Below, one piece after another: positions 30,648 to 38,735 of a DNA stretch of 39,953 nucleotides; the first letter of the stretch is position 1; each line of letters starts with the position of its first letter. The notes beneath the pieces are model-generated. The model was not told where the DNA came from. It did no database searches and worked only from the letters and a program-made list of their open reading frames with translations. The translations under genes were made by a program, and so were the position numbers. The stretch is taken from positions 1 through 39,953 of IMG/VR virus record IMGVR_UViG_3300017990_000030; one strand, written 5' to 3'. The stretch comes from a virus.

Positions 30648-31811
30648 ATGAAAGCAATAATCACAGCAGACTGGCATGTTGGAAATATAAGTGATTCTTG
30701 GGTAGAAAGCAATGGACTTGAGTTTAAGATCAATGAGACTTTTAAGCAGATAGATACTATTATACGATATACAATAGATAATAATATCGATCGATTATTT
30801 ATATTGGGAGATATCTTTCATTTTAAAAGGCCAACTCCATTATATTTAAAAATGGTTATTGAAAGGCTTAATAAATTAGAAAAAAACAATATTAAAACGT
30901 TTATAGTATTAGGAAATCATTCAGCTAGTAATAGTAGTGAAAGCGCGATTGCTCCTTTAGGAAAAATAGATTATAAAAATATAATTATTATTGAGGATAT
31001 ACGAAGCTGTGAAGATGGCGATTTTATTTATATTTTTATACCTCATTTAACAAAATCTAAAATTAAAGGATCTGAAAATTTATATTTTGAAGAATATGAA
31101 AAATATTTTAGTGAATATATAAAGAAAAATATTCAAAAATTATTAATAGAAGAAAAGAAAAATTTTATATTTGGCCATCTTCAATATAAAGGAGCTACAA
31201 TTGGTAGCGAGAATACAATGTTGCATGGAGGTATAAATTTCTTTCCAGAAATAAAATATAAATATCTAAATAAGATATTTTTTGGACACATTCATAAGCA
31301 TCAATTTATAGAAGCTAATGGAATAGAAGTAGTGTATCCGGGTAGTATTGTAAGATGCAATTTTAGTGAAAGAGATGAAAAAAAAGGATTTATAGAATTC
31401 AATTTAGATAATAATACATGGAAATTTATAGAACTAGATACAATAGAATATAAACAAATAAACATCAATCTTATAGATAAAAACTATGTAGATTTAAATG
31501 AAAGTAAGATAAAAAAAGTTGCAAAAAATAAGATTCTTAAAATTGTAATTAATACATCAGAAGAAAATAGAAAGATAGTAAATATTCAAGAAATAGAAAA
31601 ATCATTTTCTAAATACGGTTTTGTATCTAAAAGTGAAATAAATATCGCTAAAAATGATGTAATTGAAAAAGCTAATGTATTTTTAAATCCATTAGAACAT
31701 TTTGAAGGATTTGTAAAAAGCAATGTAAAAGATGAGAATAAACAAAAGAAAATATTAAAGTTAGGGTTAGATATTATAAAAGAAGCTAAAGAGACATATG
31801 AAGATAAATAA
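30648..31811 (+). CDS. sbcD: SbcD/Mre11-like exonuclease subunit (T4 gp47-like)
   Basis: This 387-residue metallophosphoesterase is the nuclease half of an SbcCD (Mre11-Rad50) complex. Metal-binding motifs run in order: 'ITADWHVG' (D8, H10), 'FILGDIFHF', 'VLGNHSASN', 'IFGHLQYKG' and 'FFGHIHKHQF'. A 'VVYPGSIVRCNFSE' strand follows, then a capping region. No ribosome site precedes the ATG; a promoter -10 box ends six bases upstream, so the message may be leaderless. The end overlaps the SbcC start by 14 bases. The complex processes DNA ends and hairpins for recombination. Confidence 0.85.
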   Translation: MKAIITADWHVGNISDSWVESNGLEFKINETFKQIDTIIRYTIDNNIDRLFILGDIFHFKRPTPLYLKMVIERLNKLEKNNIKTFIVLGNHSASNSSESAIAPLGKIDYKNIIIIEDIRSCEDGDFIYIFIPHLTKSKIKGSENLYFEEYEKYFSEYIKKNIQKLLIEEKKNFIFGHLQYKGATIGSENTMLHGGINFFPEIKYKYLNKIFFGHIHKHQFIEANGIEVVYPGSIVRCNFSERDEKKGFIEFNLDNNTWKFIELDTIEYKQININLIDKNYVDLNESKIKKVAKNKILKIVINTSEENRKIVNIQEIEKSFSKYGFVSKSEINIAKNDVIEKANVFLNPLEHFEGFVKSNVKDENKQKKILKLGLDIIKEAKETYEDK

Positions 31812-33843
31812 ATTAAAATTATATAATTTTCAATCTTATGAGAAAGAAGAGCTAAATGATCTAAATAAAGTTTCAATTACAGGTATTATTGGAAGATATA
31901 AAAATAATATTAATAAAAGTAATGGATCTGGAAAGTCTACTCTAATTGATGCGATACTATATGCTCTATATGGTAGAGGAAGATGTTCTACTGAAAATGA
32001 ATTGATTAGAGACAATGAAAATGAAATGAGCGTATTTTTCGAGTTCAATATAAATAATCAAAACGTATCTATATTAAGAGGAAGAAAGAACGATAAACCA
32101 TTATTAGAATTAATTATAGATAATAATCAGTTTTCCGAAGGAATAAGAGAGACTCAAGGTAAGATAACAAAATTAGTAGGAATGGATTTTAATTTATTTG
32201 TTGCTACTGTTTTCTTTCAACAATTTGAAAATGATAGTTTTACGTCTTCAACTCCAGCAATAAGAAAGGAATATTTAAAGAATATTTTAAGGTTAGATTT
32301 CTGGGACGAATGCTACAAGATAACAAAAAATAAGACAAGCGAATTAGACACGGATCTAATGAATGAAAATTCGATGCTTGAAGCTTTAGAGTCAAATTTA
32401 GAAAATAAAAATATGGAAAATCTTAAAAGCGATTATGATTCTAAACACGAAGAATATGACGGGTTGAAAAAGAAATACGATAATGATAATAATATGTTAT
32501 TAAAAAATAAAAGCAATAGAGATAAATTGAATTCAATTTCAGAAGAGATCAAATACTTTGAATCAGAATATATGGATTTAGAAGATAGCTTAAAAGATTA
32601 TAATTCAAAATTAGAAGATATAAAAAAGAGTATAGAAGTATTACAAAATGAAAATTCATTCCCAATTATAACAGATAAAGATAATTTGAAATTAAAGAAA
32701 GAGATAAAATCTTATGAAAATAAGATATCAGATATAGTGTCTCTATCTTCTAATATAGAAGCTAATATGTCTAATATAAAAGAGAATATTAGATTGATCC
32801 AGGATGAGCAGGAGTGCCCTACATGTAAACAGAGTATTAACGATGAATATAAAGAATCTTTAATAGATAAAAGTAAAGAAGAATATAATAACTACAAATT
32901 AAAATTAGAGAAATCTAAGAATGAAAAAAATAGAATAGAAGACAAGATAAAGAATTTAAAAAATAAATATGATGAGAATGATAATATTTTAAGACAGATA
33001 GAATCAGTAAAATCTAAAAAAGAATATTATGAAAAAGATGTTAAAGTATATAAAAAATTAAAAAGTGAAGTTAATGTTAAGTTTGAAAAAATAAAAGCGT
33101 CTTTAAATGAAAAAAAAGAAAAATTAAACGATATAAAAAAGGAACTTACAATACAAAATATAAATGAGTTCGAAGAAAATTTAGATTCTAGAAAAAATAA
33201 ACTAGAAGAATTAAGAGAAGGGATCTCTGAGTTAAAGATAAATATAGAAAATTATGAAAAGTCAATTAAAAAAATTGATGTTGTAAAAAAGAAAATAAAA
33301 GAATTAAAAGAAGAATCTAGCTATTATGATGTATTGAAATCAATTTTTAGTAAAAATGGTATTATATCAGACGTAATAAAGACTTCAATATTTGAAATAG
33401 AAGAAGAATCGAATAGAATATTAAACGATATCGATAATAGTGGAAAAAGAATAATATTTGAAACAGTAAAAGAAACAAAATCATCAAAGCAAATTTCTGA
33501 TACTTTAGATATTTATATAGAATCTCAAAACAATACAAGAAAATATGAAAGCTTTAGTGGAGGAGAAAAGACAATAATAAATTTTGCAATAAGAATGGCA
33601 TTGTCTCATATATTATCTAAAAGAGAAGGTATATTTTTTGATTTAATTGTTTTAGATGAAGTTTTTGCTTCATTAGATAATTATTATAGAAATAAAATAA
33701 TGAATGTCATTAATTATCTAAAAAATGAATTTAAACAAATATTTGTCATAAGTCACACTGAAATTCAAGATGTGTTTCCAAATCTTATAGAAATAGAGAA
33801 GGATGAGATTACACATATAAGTAGAGTGAAAAATATAATATAA
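31798..33843 (+). CDS. sbcC: SbcC/Rad50-like ATPase subunit (T4 gp46-like)
   Basis: This 681-residue SMC-type ATPase partners the SbcD-like nuclease. It has Walker A 'NGSGKSTLIDAILYALYG' near residues 42-59, two long coiled-coil arms (~170-330 and ~350-520), a zinc hook 'CPTC' at C340/C343, the ABC signature 'SFSGGEK' at 585-591, and Walker B/D-loop 'LIVLDEVFASLD'. It is shorter than bacterial SbcC (~1000) and similar in size to T4 gp46. Its start lies in the end of the sbcD-like gene, so the two subunits are made together. Confidence 0.9.
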   Translation: MKINKLKLYNFQSYEKEELNDLNKVSITGIIGRYKNNINKSNGSGKSTLIDAILYALYGRGRCSTENELIRDNENEMSVFFEFNINNQNVSILRGRKNDKPLLELIIDNNQFSEGIRETQGKITKLVGMDFNLFVATVFFQQFENDSFTSSTPAIRKEYLKNILRLDFWDECYKITKNKTSELDTDLMNENSMLEALESNLENKNMENLKSDYDSKHEEYDGLKKKYDNDNNMLLKNKSNRDKLNSISEEIKYFESEYMDLEDSLKDYNSKLEDIKKSIEVLQNENSFPIITDKDNLKLKKEIKSYENKISDIVSLSSNIEANMSNIKENIRLIQDEQECPTCKQSINDEYKESLIDKSKEEYNNYKLKLEKSKNEKNRIEDKIKNLKNKYDENDNILRQIESVKSKKEYYEKDVKVYKKLKSEVNVKFEKIKASLNEKKEKLNDIKKELTIQNINEFEENLDSRKNKLEELREGISELKINIENYEKSIKKIDVVKKKIKELKEESSYYDVLKSIFSKNGIISDVIKTSIFEIEEESNRILNDIDNSGKRIIFETVKETKSSKQISDTLDIYIESQNNTRKYESFSGGEKTIINFAIRMALSHILSKREGIFFDLIVLDEVFASLDNYYRNKIMNVINYLKNEFKQIFVISHTEIQDVFPNLIEIEKDEITHISRVKNII

Positions 33844-33853
33844 GGAGATTAAT

Positions 33854-34039
33854 ATGGAGAATATGAAAGTCCAAGTTTTTACAGATTATTCAGTAATGAT
33901 TTTTGAATTTGATAAGAAAGAAGGAAGCGTGAAAATAGATACTAAAAAGAATATTGTTGAAATAAAAGGAAAAATTATAAAACAAAAAGTATTTGATAGA
34001 TTTAAAGATAAAATATCAGAGATTGCTGATGGTAGATGA
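33854..34039 (+). CDS. Small unknown protein after SbcC
   Basis: This 61-residue protein has an alternating-strand pattern ('VQVFTDYSVMIFEF', 'GSVKIDTKKNIVEIKGKII') followed by a short helix. AAGGAGAT precedes the ATG. It could be a small beta-sheet accessory subunit. No family recognised. Its 3' end overlaps the HNH-like gene. Confidence 0.5.
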   Translation: MENMKVQVFTDYSVMIFEFDKKEGSVKIDTKKNIVEIKGKIIKQKVFDRFKDKISEIADGR

Positions 34040-34343
34040 GGCGAGAGATACAAAATGGAGGAATGCTGTTAGCGAATTATATAATTATAAATGTCCGCAT
34101 TGTGGTAACACAGGTAGTGCACATCATATAATCTCAAGAGGATGCTTGAAAACTAAGTATATTTTAGAAAATGGATTCTATTGTTGTGATAAGTTACATA
34201 GAACATTTGAAACAGAAAATGGCCTTGAAAAAAGAAATGAAGCATTACGAATTTATATAGGTATTGAAAAATTTGATAATTTAAATAAAATAAAATCAAG
34301 CTTAGCACAAGCTGAAGATTTTGGGTATACAATTATAGAATGA
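34029..34343 (+). CDS. HNH-type nuclease-like protein
   Basis: This 104-residue protein has a zinc-ribbon and HNH layout: 'CPHCGNTGSAHHIISRG' (C22, C25, H32, H33), then 'LENGFYCCDKLHRTFE' (N48, C52/C53, H57). The His-Asn-His spacing fits small phage HNH or NinG-like nucleases, which nick or cut DNA during recombination or packaging. I place the start at ATG 34029, inside the previous gene's end; a TTG at 33993 is possible but has no site. The stop overlaps the next start as ATGA. Confidence 0.55.
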   Translation: MVDEARDTKWRNAVSELYNYKCPHCGNTGSAHHIISRGCLKTKYILENGFYCCDKLHRTFETENGLEKRNEALRIYIGIEKFDNLNKIKSSLAQAEDFGYTIIE

Positions 34344-35209
34344 AAGGAACATTAAATAAAAAAATAAAAACTGGATTTGATATTGTAATTATAGATGCTA
34401 TGAATATGATATATAAATATAATTGGGCATTAAGGAATTTAACTGATAATAAAGGCAATAAAACAGGAATATGTTATGGGATAATTAATTTTATTTATAC
34501 TTTAAAGAAGAAATATAAAAAACCTAAAATTATGTTTGTTTGGGATACTAAACCTAAAAGAAAAATAGAAGTTGATATAAAATATAAAGCAAATAGAGAA
34601 CATACATATACTTATGATTTTTTGAATCAAATAAAAGAATTAAGAGAGCTTCTTTCATTGTATAACGTAGATCAATGTTATGCTGATGGATATGAAGCTG
34701 ATGATGTTGCAGCTCATATTGTAAAAAATAACATAGGTAAAGAAACTTTACTTGTAAGTAACGACAATGATTGGTTTCAATTATTAGAGTATCCCAATGT
34801 AAAGATATTAATAGGAAATGAAATGTTTAATCGAAATATGATCGAGGCTAAATATAATATAAATGTAGAAAAACAGTGTATGTTTAAATCTTTTATAGGA
34901 GAGAAAAAAGAGAACGTAGATGGTATATCAAGAATACCAAGAAAATTAGTTGAGAATATTGTAGAAATATCTTATAATTTAGACGATGCTTTTGAATTTT
35001 GTAAGAAAAATATAAATATTAATAAATGGTATAGTATTATATGTAATAATGAAGATAAGATAAGAATGAATTATGAATTGAAAAAATTAATTAAAGAAGG
35101 TTATAAAATACAAGAAATACAGAAAAATGAAGATAAAAAAGAATTATTAAAAAAATTAAAGAATAAAAATATGATATCTTTATATGAGAAAATAAAAAAT
35201 GAAAAATAA
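34340..35209 (+). CDS. 5'-3' exonuclease / flap endonuclease-like
   Basis: This 289-residue protein matches the Pol I-type 5'-nuclease (T4 RNase H / T5 exonuclease group), which removes RNA primers and flaps. Motifs: 'IVIIDAMNMIY' (D19), 'FVWDTKPKRKIEVDIKYKAN', 'GYEADDVAAHIV' and 'LLVSNDNDWFQLL'. The helix-hairpin-helix area 'GEKKENVDGISRIP' replaces the usual 'GDxSDNIxGI' acidic residues (D to E/K), so the second metal site may differ. It has no fused polymerase domain, in line with the separate PolIII-type polymerase. Confidence 0.8.
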   Translation: MKGTLNKKIKTGFDIVIIDAMNMIYKYNWALRNLTDNKGNKTGICYGIINFIYTLKKKYKKPKIMFVWDTKPKRKIEVDIKYKANREHTYTYDFLNQIKELRELLSLYNVDQCYADGYEADDVAAHIVKNNIGKETLLVSNDNDWFQLLEYPNVKILIGNEMFNRNMIEAKYNINVEKQCMFKSFIGEKKENVDGISRIPRKLVENIVEISYNLDDAFEFCKKNININKWYSIICNNEDKIRMNYELKKLIKEGYKIQEIQKNEDKKELLKKLKNKNMISLYEKIKNEK

Positions 35210-35879
35210 ATATAAAAAATATGATAGATATTATATGGGCTTAGATCTTTCTTTACGAAATTCAGGATTGTGTTTGACTAATAATTTAGGATACGCTAAT
35301 GTTTTAGATAACATAAAAACAGAATCTACGCCTACTATGGCAGGATTTAGATTTACGAGATATAATGATATCGCTATGAAAATAAAGAATATAATAGATG
35401 AATACGCTGAAGAAAAAATAGATAATAAAAATAAAAATCTAATAAAAGTAGCAGCAATAGAAAATTATTCTTTAGGTTCTAAAGGAAATACGTTAATGCA
35501 ATTAATAGAATCCGGGAGTATAGTAAGATGGATGTTATTAAAAAAAGGCATTAAAGTTATTGAAGTTGCTCCAATACAATTAAAAAAATTTATTTTAGGA
35601 TCTTCTTTTAAAGAGGCGAAAGGAGAAAACTCTAAAATAATAATGTGTAGAGAAGTTTATAAAAAATATAATAGAGAAGTTAATGATCATAATCAAATTG
35701 ATGCATTAATTTTATCTCAAATAGCTAGATTATATTATATTACAAAAATATCAAAACATGTTAAAGTAAATACTTGGTATAAATATCAAATAGAGGTTGT
35801 AGAAAGTATTATAAATAAAGAAAGAGAGCAATTAAATAAATATAATATTCAGGAGGAAGATAATGGTACAAATAATTGA
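35199..35879 (+). CDS. RuvC-like Holliday junction resolvase
   Basis: This 226-residue protein has an RNase-H fold with RuvC catalytic acids: 'YYMGLDLSLRNSG' (D16), 'KVAAIENYSLG' (Glu), and 'NDHNQIDALILSQIARLY' (the D-x-x-D-A helix). A 'VIEVAPIQLKKFILG' segment corresponds to the 'P..vK..vtG' DNA-contact region of RuvC. It would resolve four-way junctions or branched replication DNA, and its place among recombination genes supports this. The start overlaps the exonuclease gene by 11 bases. Length is somewhat above bacterial RuvC (~170). Confidence 0.75.
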   Translation: MKNKYKKYDRYYMGLDLSLRNSGLCLTNNLGYANVLDNIKTESTPTMAGFRFTRYNDIAMKIKNIIDEYAEEKIDNKNKNLIKVAAIENYSLGSKGNTLMQLIESGSIVRWMLLKKGIKVIEVAPIQLKKFILGSSFKEAKGENSKIIMCREVYKKYNREVNDHNQIDALILSQIARLYYITKISKHVKVNTWYKYQIEVVESIINKEREQLNKYNIQEEDNGTNN

Positions 35880-36378
35880 CAAAAGAGAAAAGGATATGAG
35901 TAAAAAAGAAAAATTAAGGCTTGAAATTATGAGAACAATTGCAGTAGGAAGAGGGTTTAATTTGAGAGACAATTCTAGAGATTATAATTTTTCTATTGAA
36001 TCTAATTTTTCTAAAGTTGCAGATTTTTTATTAAAACGTTTTAATATTTCTTTTAAAGATGACAATGATGAAACAACATATTGGCCTGAAAAAGAACTTA
36101 AATGGCCTGATAAAAAAGAGATAATAAGAACTCCAAACGAAAAACAAACTATGAAAAGTCCATTAAATAAAGAGCTTAACCCTATGGATGGATCTATAGA
36201 AGCACAAGAGATAGAAAAATCATTGAGTGTTGATGCTATTGATAACGATAAAGAAGTTAAAACAGAAAAAGATATTAAAAAAGAAGATCAAAAAAAATAT
36301 ATTAATAAAAAAAATAAGAAAGAAGATAATAATTCGGGAGGGGAAAAAATAAATGAAGGAGGAGAAGAAGAGTTCTAG
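35863..36378 (+). CDS. Unknown protein with long acidic, disordered tail
   Basis: In this 171-residue protein, residues ~15-65 form a small helical domain ('KLRLEIMRTIAVGRGF', 'SKVADFLLKRFNISF'). The remainder is low-complexity Lys/Glu/Asp/Asn, ending 'EGGEEEF', an acidic end with final Phe like those of three proteins at 27819-29592. AGGAGGAA precedes the ATG. It may tether to the same partner as the SSB tail. No family recognised. Confidence 0.5.
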   Translation: MVQIIDKREKDMSKKEKLRLEIMRTIAVGRGFNLRDNSRDYNFSIESNFSKVADFLLKRFNISFKDDNDETTYWPEKELKWPDKKEIIRTPNEKQTMKSPLNKELNPMDGSIEAQEIEKSLSVDAIDNDKEVKTEKDIKKEDQKKYINKKNKKEDNNSGGEKINEGGEEEF

Positions 36379-36628
36379 ATGTGTCAGGTGTGGTAGGAAG
36401 ACATATAAGAATAGTTTATATTGCAGTGAATGTTTAAAAAAACATTATTTAAAGAAATATTTAGAAGAATATCGTGATAGAAAAAAGAGACATATAGTTT
36501 GTATATCGTGTGGTTCAGTGAGAGAAGTAATGCCATTCGTTGGATTATGTAAAATGTGCTATTTTAATTTGAGGCCATTAAGAGAAGAAGCAAAAAAGGA
36601 GGTCATTGATGAATGGACAACAAGATGA
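36353..36628 (+). CDS. Small protein with two zinc-ribbon-like modules
   Basis: This 91-residue protein carries four CxxC pairs: 'CVRCGR', 'YCSECLKKH', 'CISCGSVR' and 'LCKMCYFN'. Each half would form one zinc ribbon, joined by a basic helix ('YLKKYLEEYRDRKKRH'). GGGAGGGG precedes the ATG, which lies inside the previous gene. Possible nucleic-acid-binding or polymerase-binding role; not assigned. Confidence 0.6.
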   Translation: MKEEKKSSRCVRCGRKTYKNSLYCSECLKKHYLKKYLEEYRDRKKRHIVCISCGSVREVMPFVGLCKMCYFNLRPLREEAKKEVIDEWTTR

Positions 36629-37907
36629 AAGTAAATCTTCAAATCGTGATCCCATTCAGTTGTTGAACATGATAAACGCTAAAGAGAAGAGAATATTAAG
36701 ATTACAAAGTAAAAATACTATGTATTGGATTGCAACAATCGTATTATTTTTTATTTTAGTAATAATGTTCGCTTTCAGAGAAATTTCACATCAAAGAACT
36801 TTGGCTAAGACAATTACAGATTTTACTTACGTTAAAGAAGGGTTATCTATAGGAGATACGGGTATAGAAGAAAGAAGAAGAAGATTTGAAAAAATGATGA
36901 TGCAAGTATTTTATGTTTATAGTCACACTTATAGATATGAAAGAAAACCTAAAGCGATGAATAACACTGAAAAAGTAAGATATTTGAGATTATGTTTCGA
37001 TGCAGCAACTGCTATCGATATAGGTTTGTATGATGTCCCAACGATCCAACTATTTGAAAGTAATTTTAATCCTAATTGTATAGGATTTTTATTAAATGAA
37101 ATGGGAATGGGACAATTAACAAAACAAACATTTTATTTAGCTGAATCTATTGCAAGAAAATTACCGGATAATTTAAAAAGAATAATAGGATTTCAACTTT
37201 CAAGTGAAGCTGACATGTTAGATCCTATTATAAATACGAAAGCGACTTTTGTTATGTTATGGTGGTATAAAAAACTTTATAGAAATCAAGAAGAATTTTA
37301 TATTTCATTGTATCATTGGGGAGGATGGTTAGCAAAATACGCTGTGAAAGGATACATACCCGAATATTTCACTTTTGATGGAGAAAGAAGATATGTATTA
37401 GAATATTATTTAAAATGGAAAATGTATAAAACTGCTTTTGAAAAAGGTAGTGTTGAAGTTGGGAAACAATATGAAGATCGATATAAAAAGCAAAAAAGAG
37501 AAAGAGAAGAAGAGATCATTCAATATAGTGAAATGAGAAGAATGATTAAAAACTTGAAAAGGGAAAATGCAAGAAATAAAATACTTATTTCTGAATTGAA
37601 AAGTCAAGCTACGAAATATGATAAACTTATAAAAGAGACTGATACTCAATTAAGAAGTATTTTTATAACAGCAAGAAAACAAAATACGAAAACAAAGATA
37701 ATAAAAGAATTTAAAAAAGTAAAAGGTGTTGCTAAAGAATTTGTAGATAAAATAGAAAAATCTGAAAAAGAAAGAGGACATTTAAAGTTAATTATTATTA
37801 TAGTTTTGTTTTGTTTATTTATTTTGTTTTCGATATATATTTATATTAAAGGATTCATAGATCTTTTAAAAAGAATAAAAAAGAGATTTATAAAGAGAAT
37901 GCAGTGA
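36609..37907 (+). CDS. Two-TM membrane protein with lysozyme/SLT-like central domain
   Basis: This 432-residue protein has transmembrane helices near residues 38-56 ('YWIATIVLFFILVIMFAF') and 393-414 ('LIIIIVLFCLFILFSIYIYI'). Basic flanks on both sides predict that the middle faces outside the membrane. The middle contains a transglycosylase-like pattern: 'LFESNFNPNCIGFLLNEMGM' (E150 in place of the SLT 'QESxFNP'), 'GQLTKQTFYLAESIA', 'DPIINTKATFVMLWWYKKLY' and 'YHWGGWLAKYA' for the 'YNxG' motif. A long basic coiled coil (~280-385) leads to the second helix. AGGAGG lies six bases before ATG 36609. It may remodel the wall locally or act in lysis; activity unproven. Confidence 0.55.
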   Translation: MNGQQDESKSSNRDPIQLLNMINAKEKRILRLQSKNTMYWIATIVLFFILVIMFAFREISHQRTLAKTITDFTYVKEGLSIGDTGIEERRRRFEKMMMQVFYVYSHTYRYERKPKAMNNTEKVRYLRLCFDAATAIDIGLYDVPTIQLFESNFNPNCIGFLLNEMGMGQLTKQTFYLAESIARKLPDNLKRIIGFQLSSEADMLDPIINTKATFVMLWWYKKLYRNQEEFYISLYHWGGWLAKYAVKGYIPEYFTFDGERRYVLEYYLKWKMYKTAFEKGSVEVGKQYEDRYKKQKREREEEIIQYSEMRRMIKNLKRENARNKILISELKSQATKYDKLIKETDTQLRSIFITARKQNTKTKIIKEFKKVKGVAKEFVDKIEKSEKERGHLKLIIIIVLFCLFILFSIYIYIKGFIDLLKRIKKRFIKRMQ

Positions 37908-38113
37908 AAGAGAAAGAGATAATTGATAATTTTATTTTTGAAGCTAATAATAATGCTTTTAAAATAAGAGAAATAACTTTAACTCAAGATGCTTTTATTA
38001 GATTTATTTCTATGATAGCTTTTAAATTTGATAAGAATAACAAATTAAATAATATAAAAAAAGTAGAATATTTTTCTCCTTATGGAAAAGTGGTGGTGAA
38101 ATGGAAGGTATAG
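37904..38113 (+). CDS. Small unknown protein, GTG start
   Basis: This 69-residue frame starts at GTG 37904, whose last two bases are shared with the TGA of the upstream gene. AAAGAGA nearby is a modest ribosome site. The product has one helix ('IIDNFIFEANNNAFKIRE') and a beta pair ('KKVEYFSPYGKVVVKWKV'). Function unknown. It overlaps the next gene. Confidence 0.45.
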   Translation: MKEKEIIDNFIFEANNNAFKIREITLTQDAFIRFISMIAFKFDKNNKLNNIKKVEYFSPYGKVVVKWKV

Positions 38114-38292
38114 GGAAAGAATGTAACAAATGTTGTAGAATAATAACATACAAAGACGTAGAGAAAGGAAATGGGCCCATAAGAATTTTAAATATGCCCG
38201 GATTTTTTCATAAAAAATGTAAAGCAGAGTTTGATATAGATATTGTTTCTACAAGCGAATATAAAGGAGATTTAAATCCAAATAATTTATAA
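38101..38292 (+). CDS. Small cysteine-rich protein
   Basis: This 63-residue protein has 'CNKCCRIITYKD' near the N-terminus and 'GFFHKKCKAEF' later, giving a Cys-x2-Cys...His-x2-Cys arrangement that could bind one zinc. GTGGTGAA is upstream of the ATG, within the previous gene. No family recognised. Confidence 0.5.
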   Translation: MEGIGKECNKCCRIITYKDVEKGNGPIRILNMPGFFHKKCKAEFDIDIVSTSEYKGDLNPNNL

Positions 38293-38302
38293 GGAGAAAA
38301 AT

Positions 38303-38524
38303 ATGAAAGTATTAAAGAATATTATATGTATTTTAAAGAAAACATGTATAATAAAAGAGACGAAAAAAATATTTTTGATTCCTACTATTGTCCTTATTTT
38401 TAGTAAAAGAAAACCTAAAAAAGGAGATCTTGTTGTAATGGGTCAGAAAAAAATACATTTTCTGAACATTGTAATATTATTTCTTAAAAGAGCTATAATT
38501 TTCAAAAAGATTAGAATAAAATAA
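38303..38524 (+). CDS. Small hydrophobic basic protein
   Basis: This 73-residue protein is preceded by AAGGAGAAA. It alternates hydrophobic and lysine-rich stretches ('KIFLIPTIVLIFSKRKPK', 'IHFLNIVILFLKRAIIFKK'), which suggests membrane association without a clean transmembrane helix of full length. Function unknown. Its stop shares one base with the next ATG (TAATG). Confidence 0.4.
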   Translation: MKVLKNIICILKKTCIIKETKKIFLIPTIVLIFSKRKPKKGDLVVMGQKKIHFLNIVILFLKRAIIFKKIRIK

Positions 38525-38697
38525 TGACTAAAATAGGTAATATAAACAATATTGATGATGATGAGTTGATTACGTGTGTAAACTGTAAATATAGAGATAT
38601 TGCAAAAGTATGGAAAAATAACAAAGGAAGATGTATTTCTTGTAAAAGTAGAGCATTTGTTTTAACAAATACTATTAGAAAAAGTAAAAAAAGATAA
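38524..38697 (+). CDS. Small zinc-ribbon protein
   Basis: This 57-residue reading frame, starting in the TAATG overlap, has 'TCVNCKYRDIAKVW' and 'GRCISCKSRAFVL': two CxxC pairs 16 residues apart, a classic one-zinc ribbon. The C-terminus is basic ('IRKSKKR'). Similar ribbons occur in proteins that bind RNA polymerase or nucleic acid, but no function is assigned. Confidence 0.55.
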   Translation: MTKIGNINNIDDDELITCVNCKYRDIAKVWKNNKGRCISCKSRAFVLTNTIRKSKKR

Positions 38698-38735
38698 ATA
38701 TAAAATTGAAGCTACACAAAAAAAAAGGAGGAGAA

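Noticed and set aside
33993-34028. TTG start for the HNH-like protein
   Set aside because: It has no ribosome site and would extend far into the previous gene; ATG 34029 fits the zinc-ribbon start.
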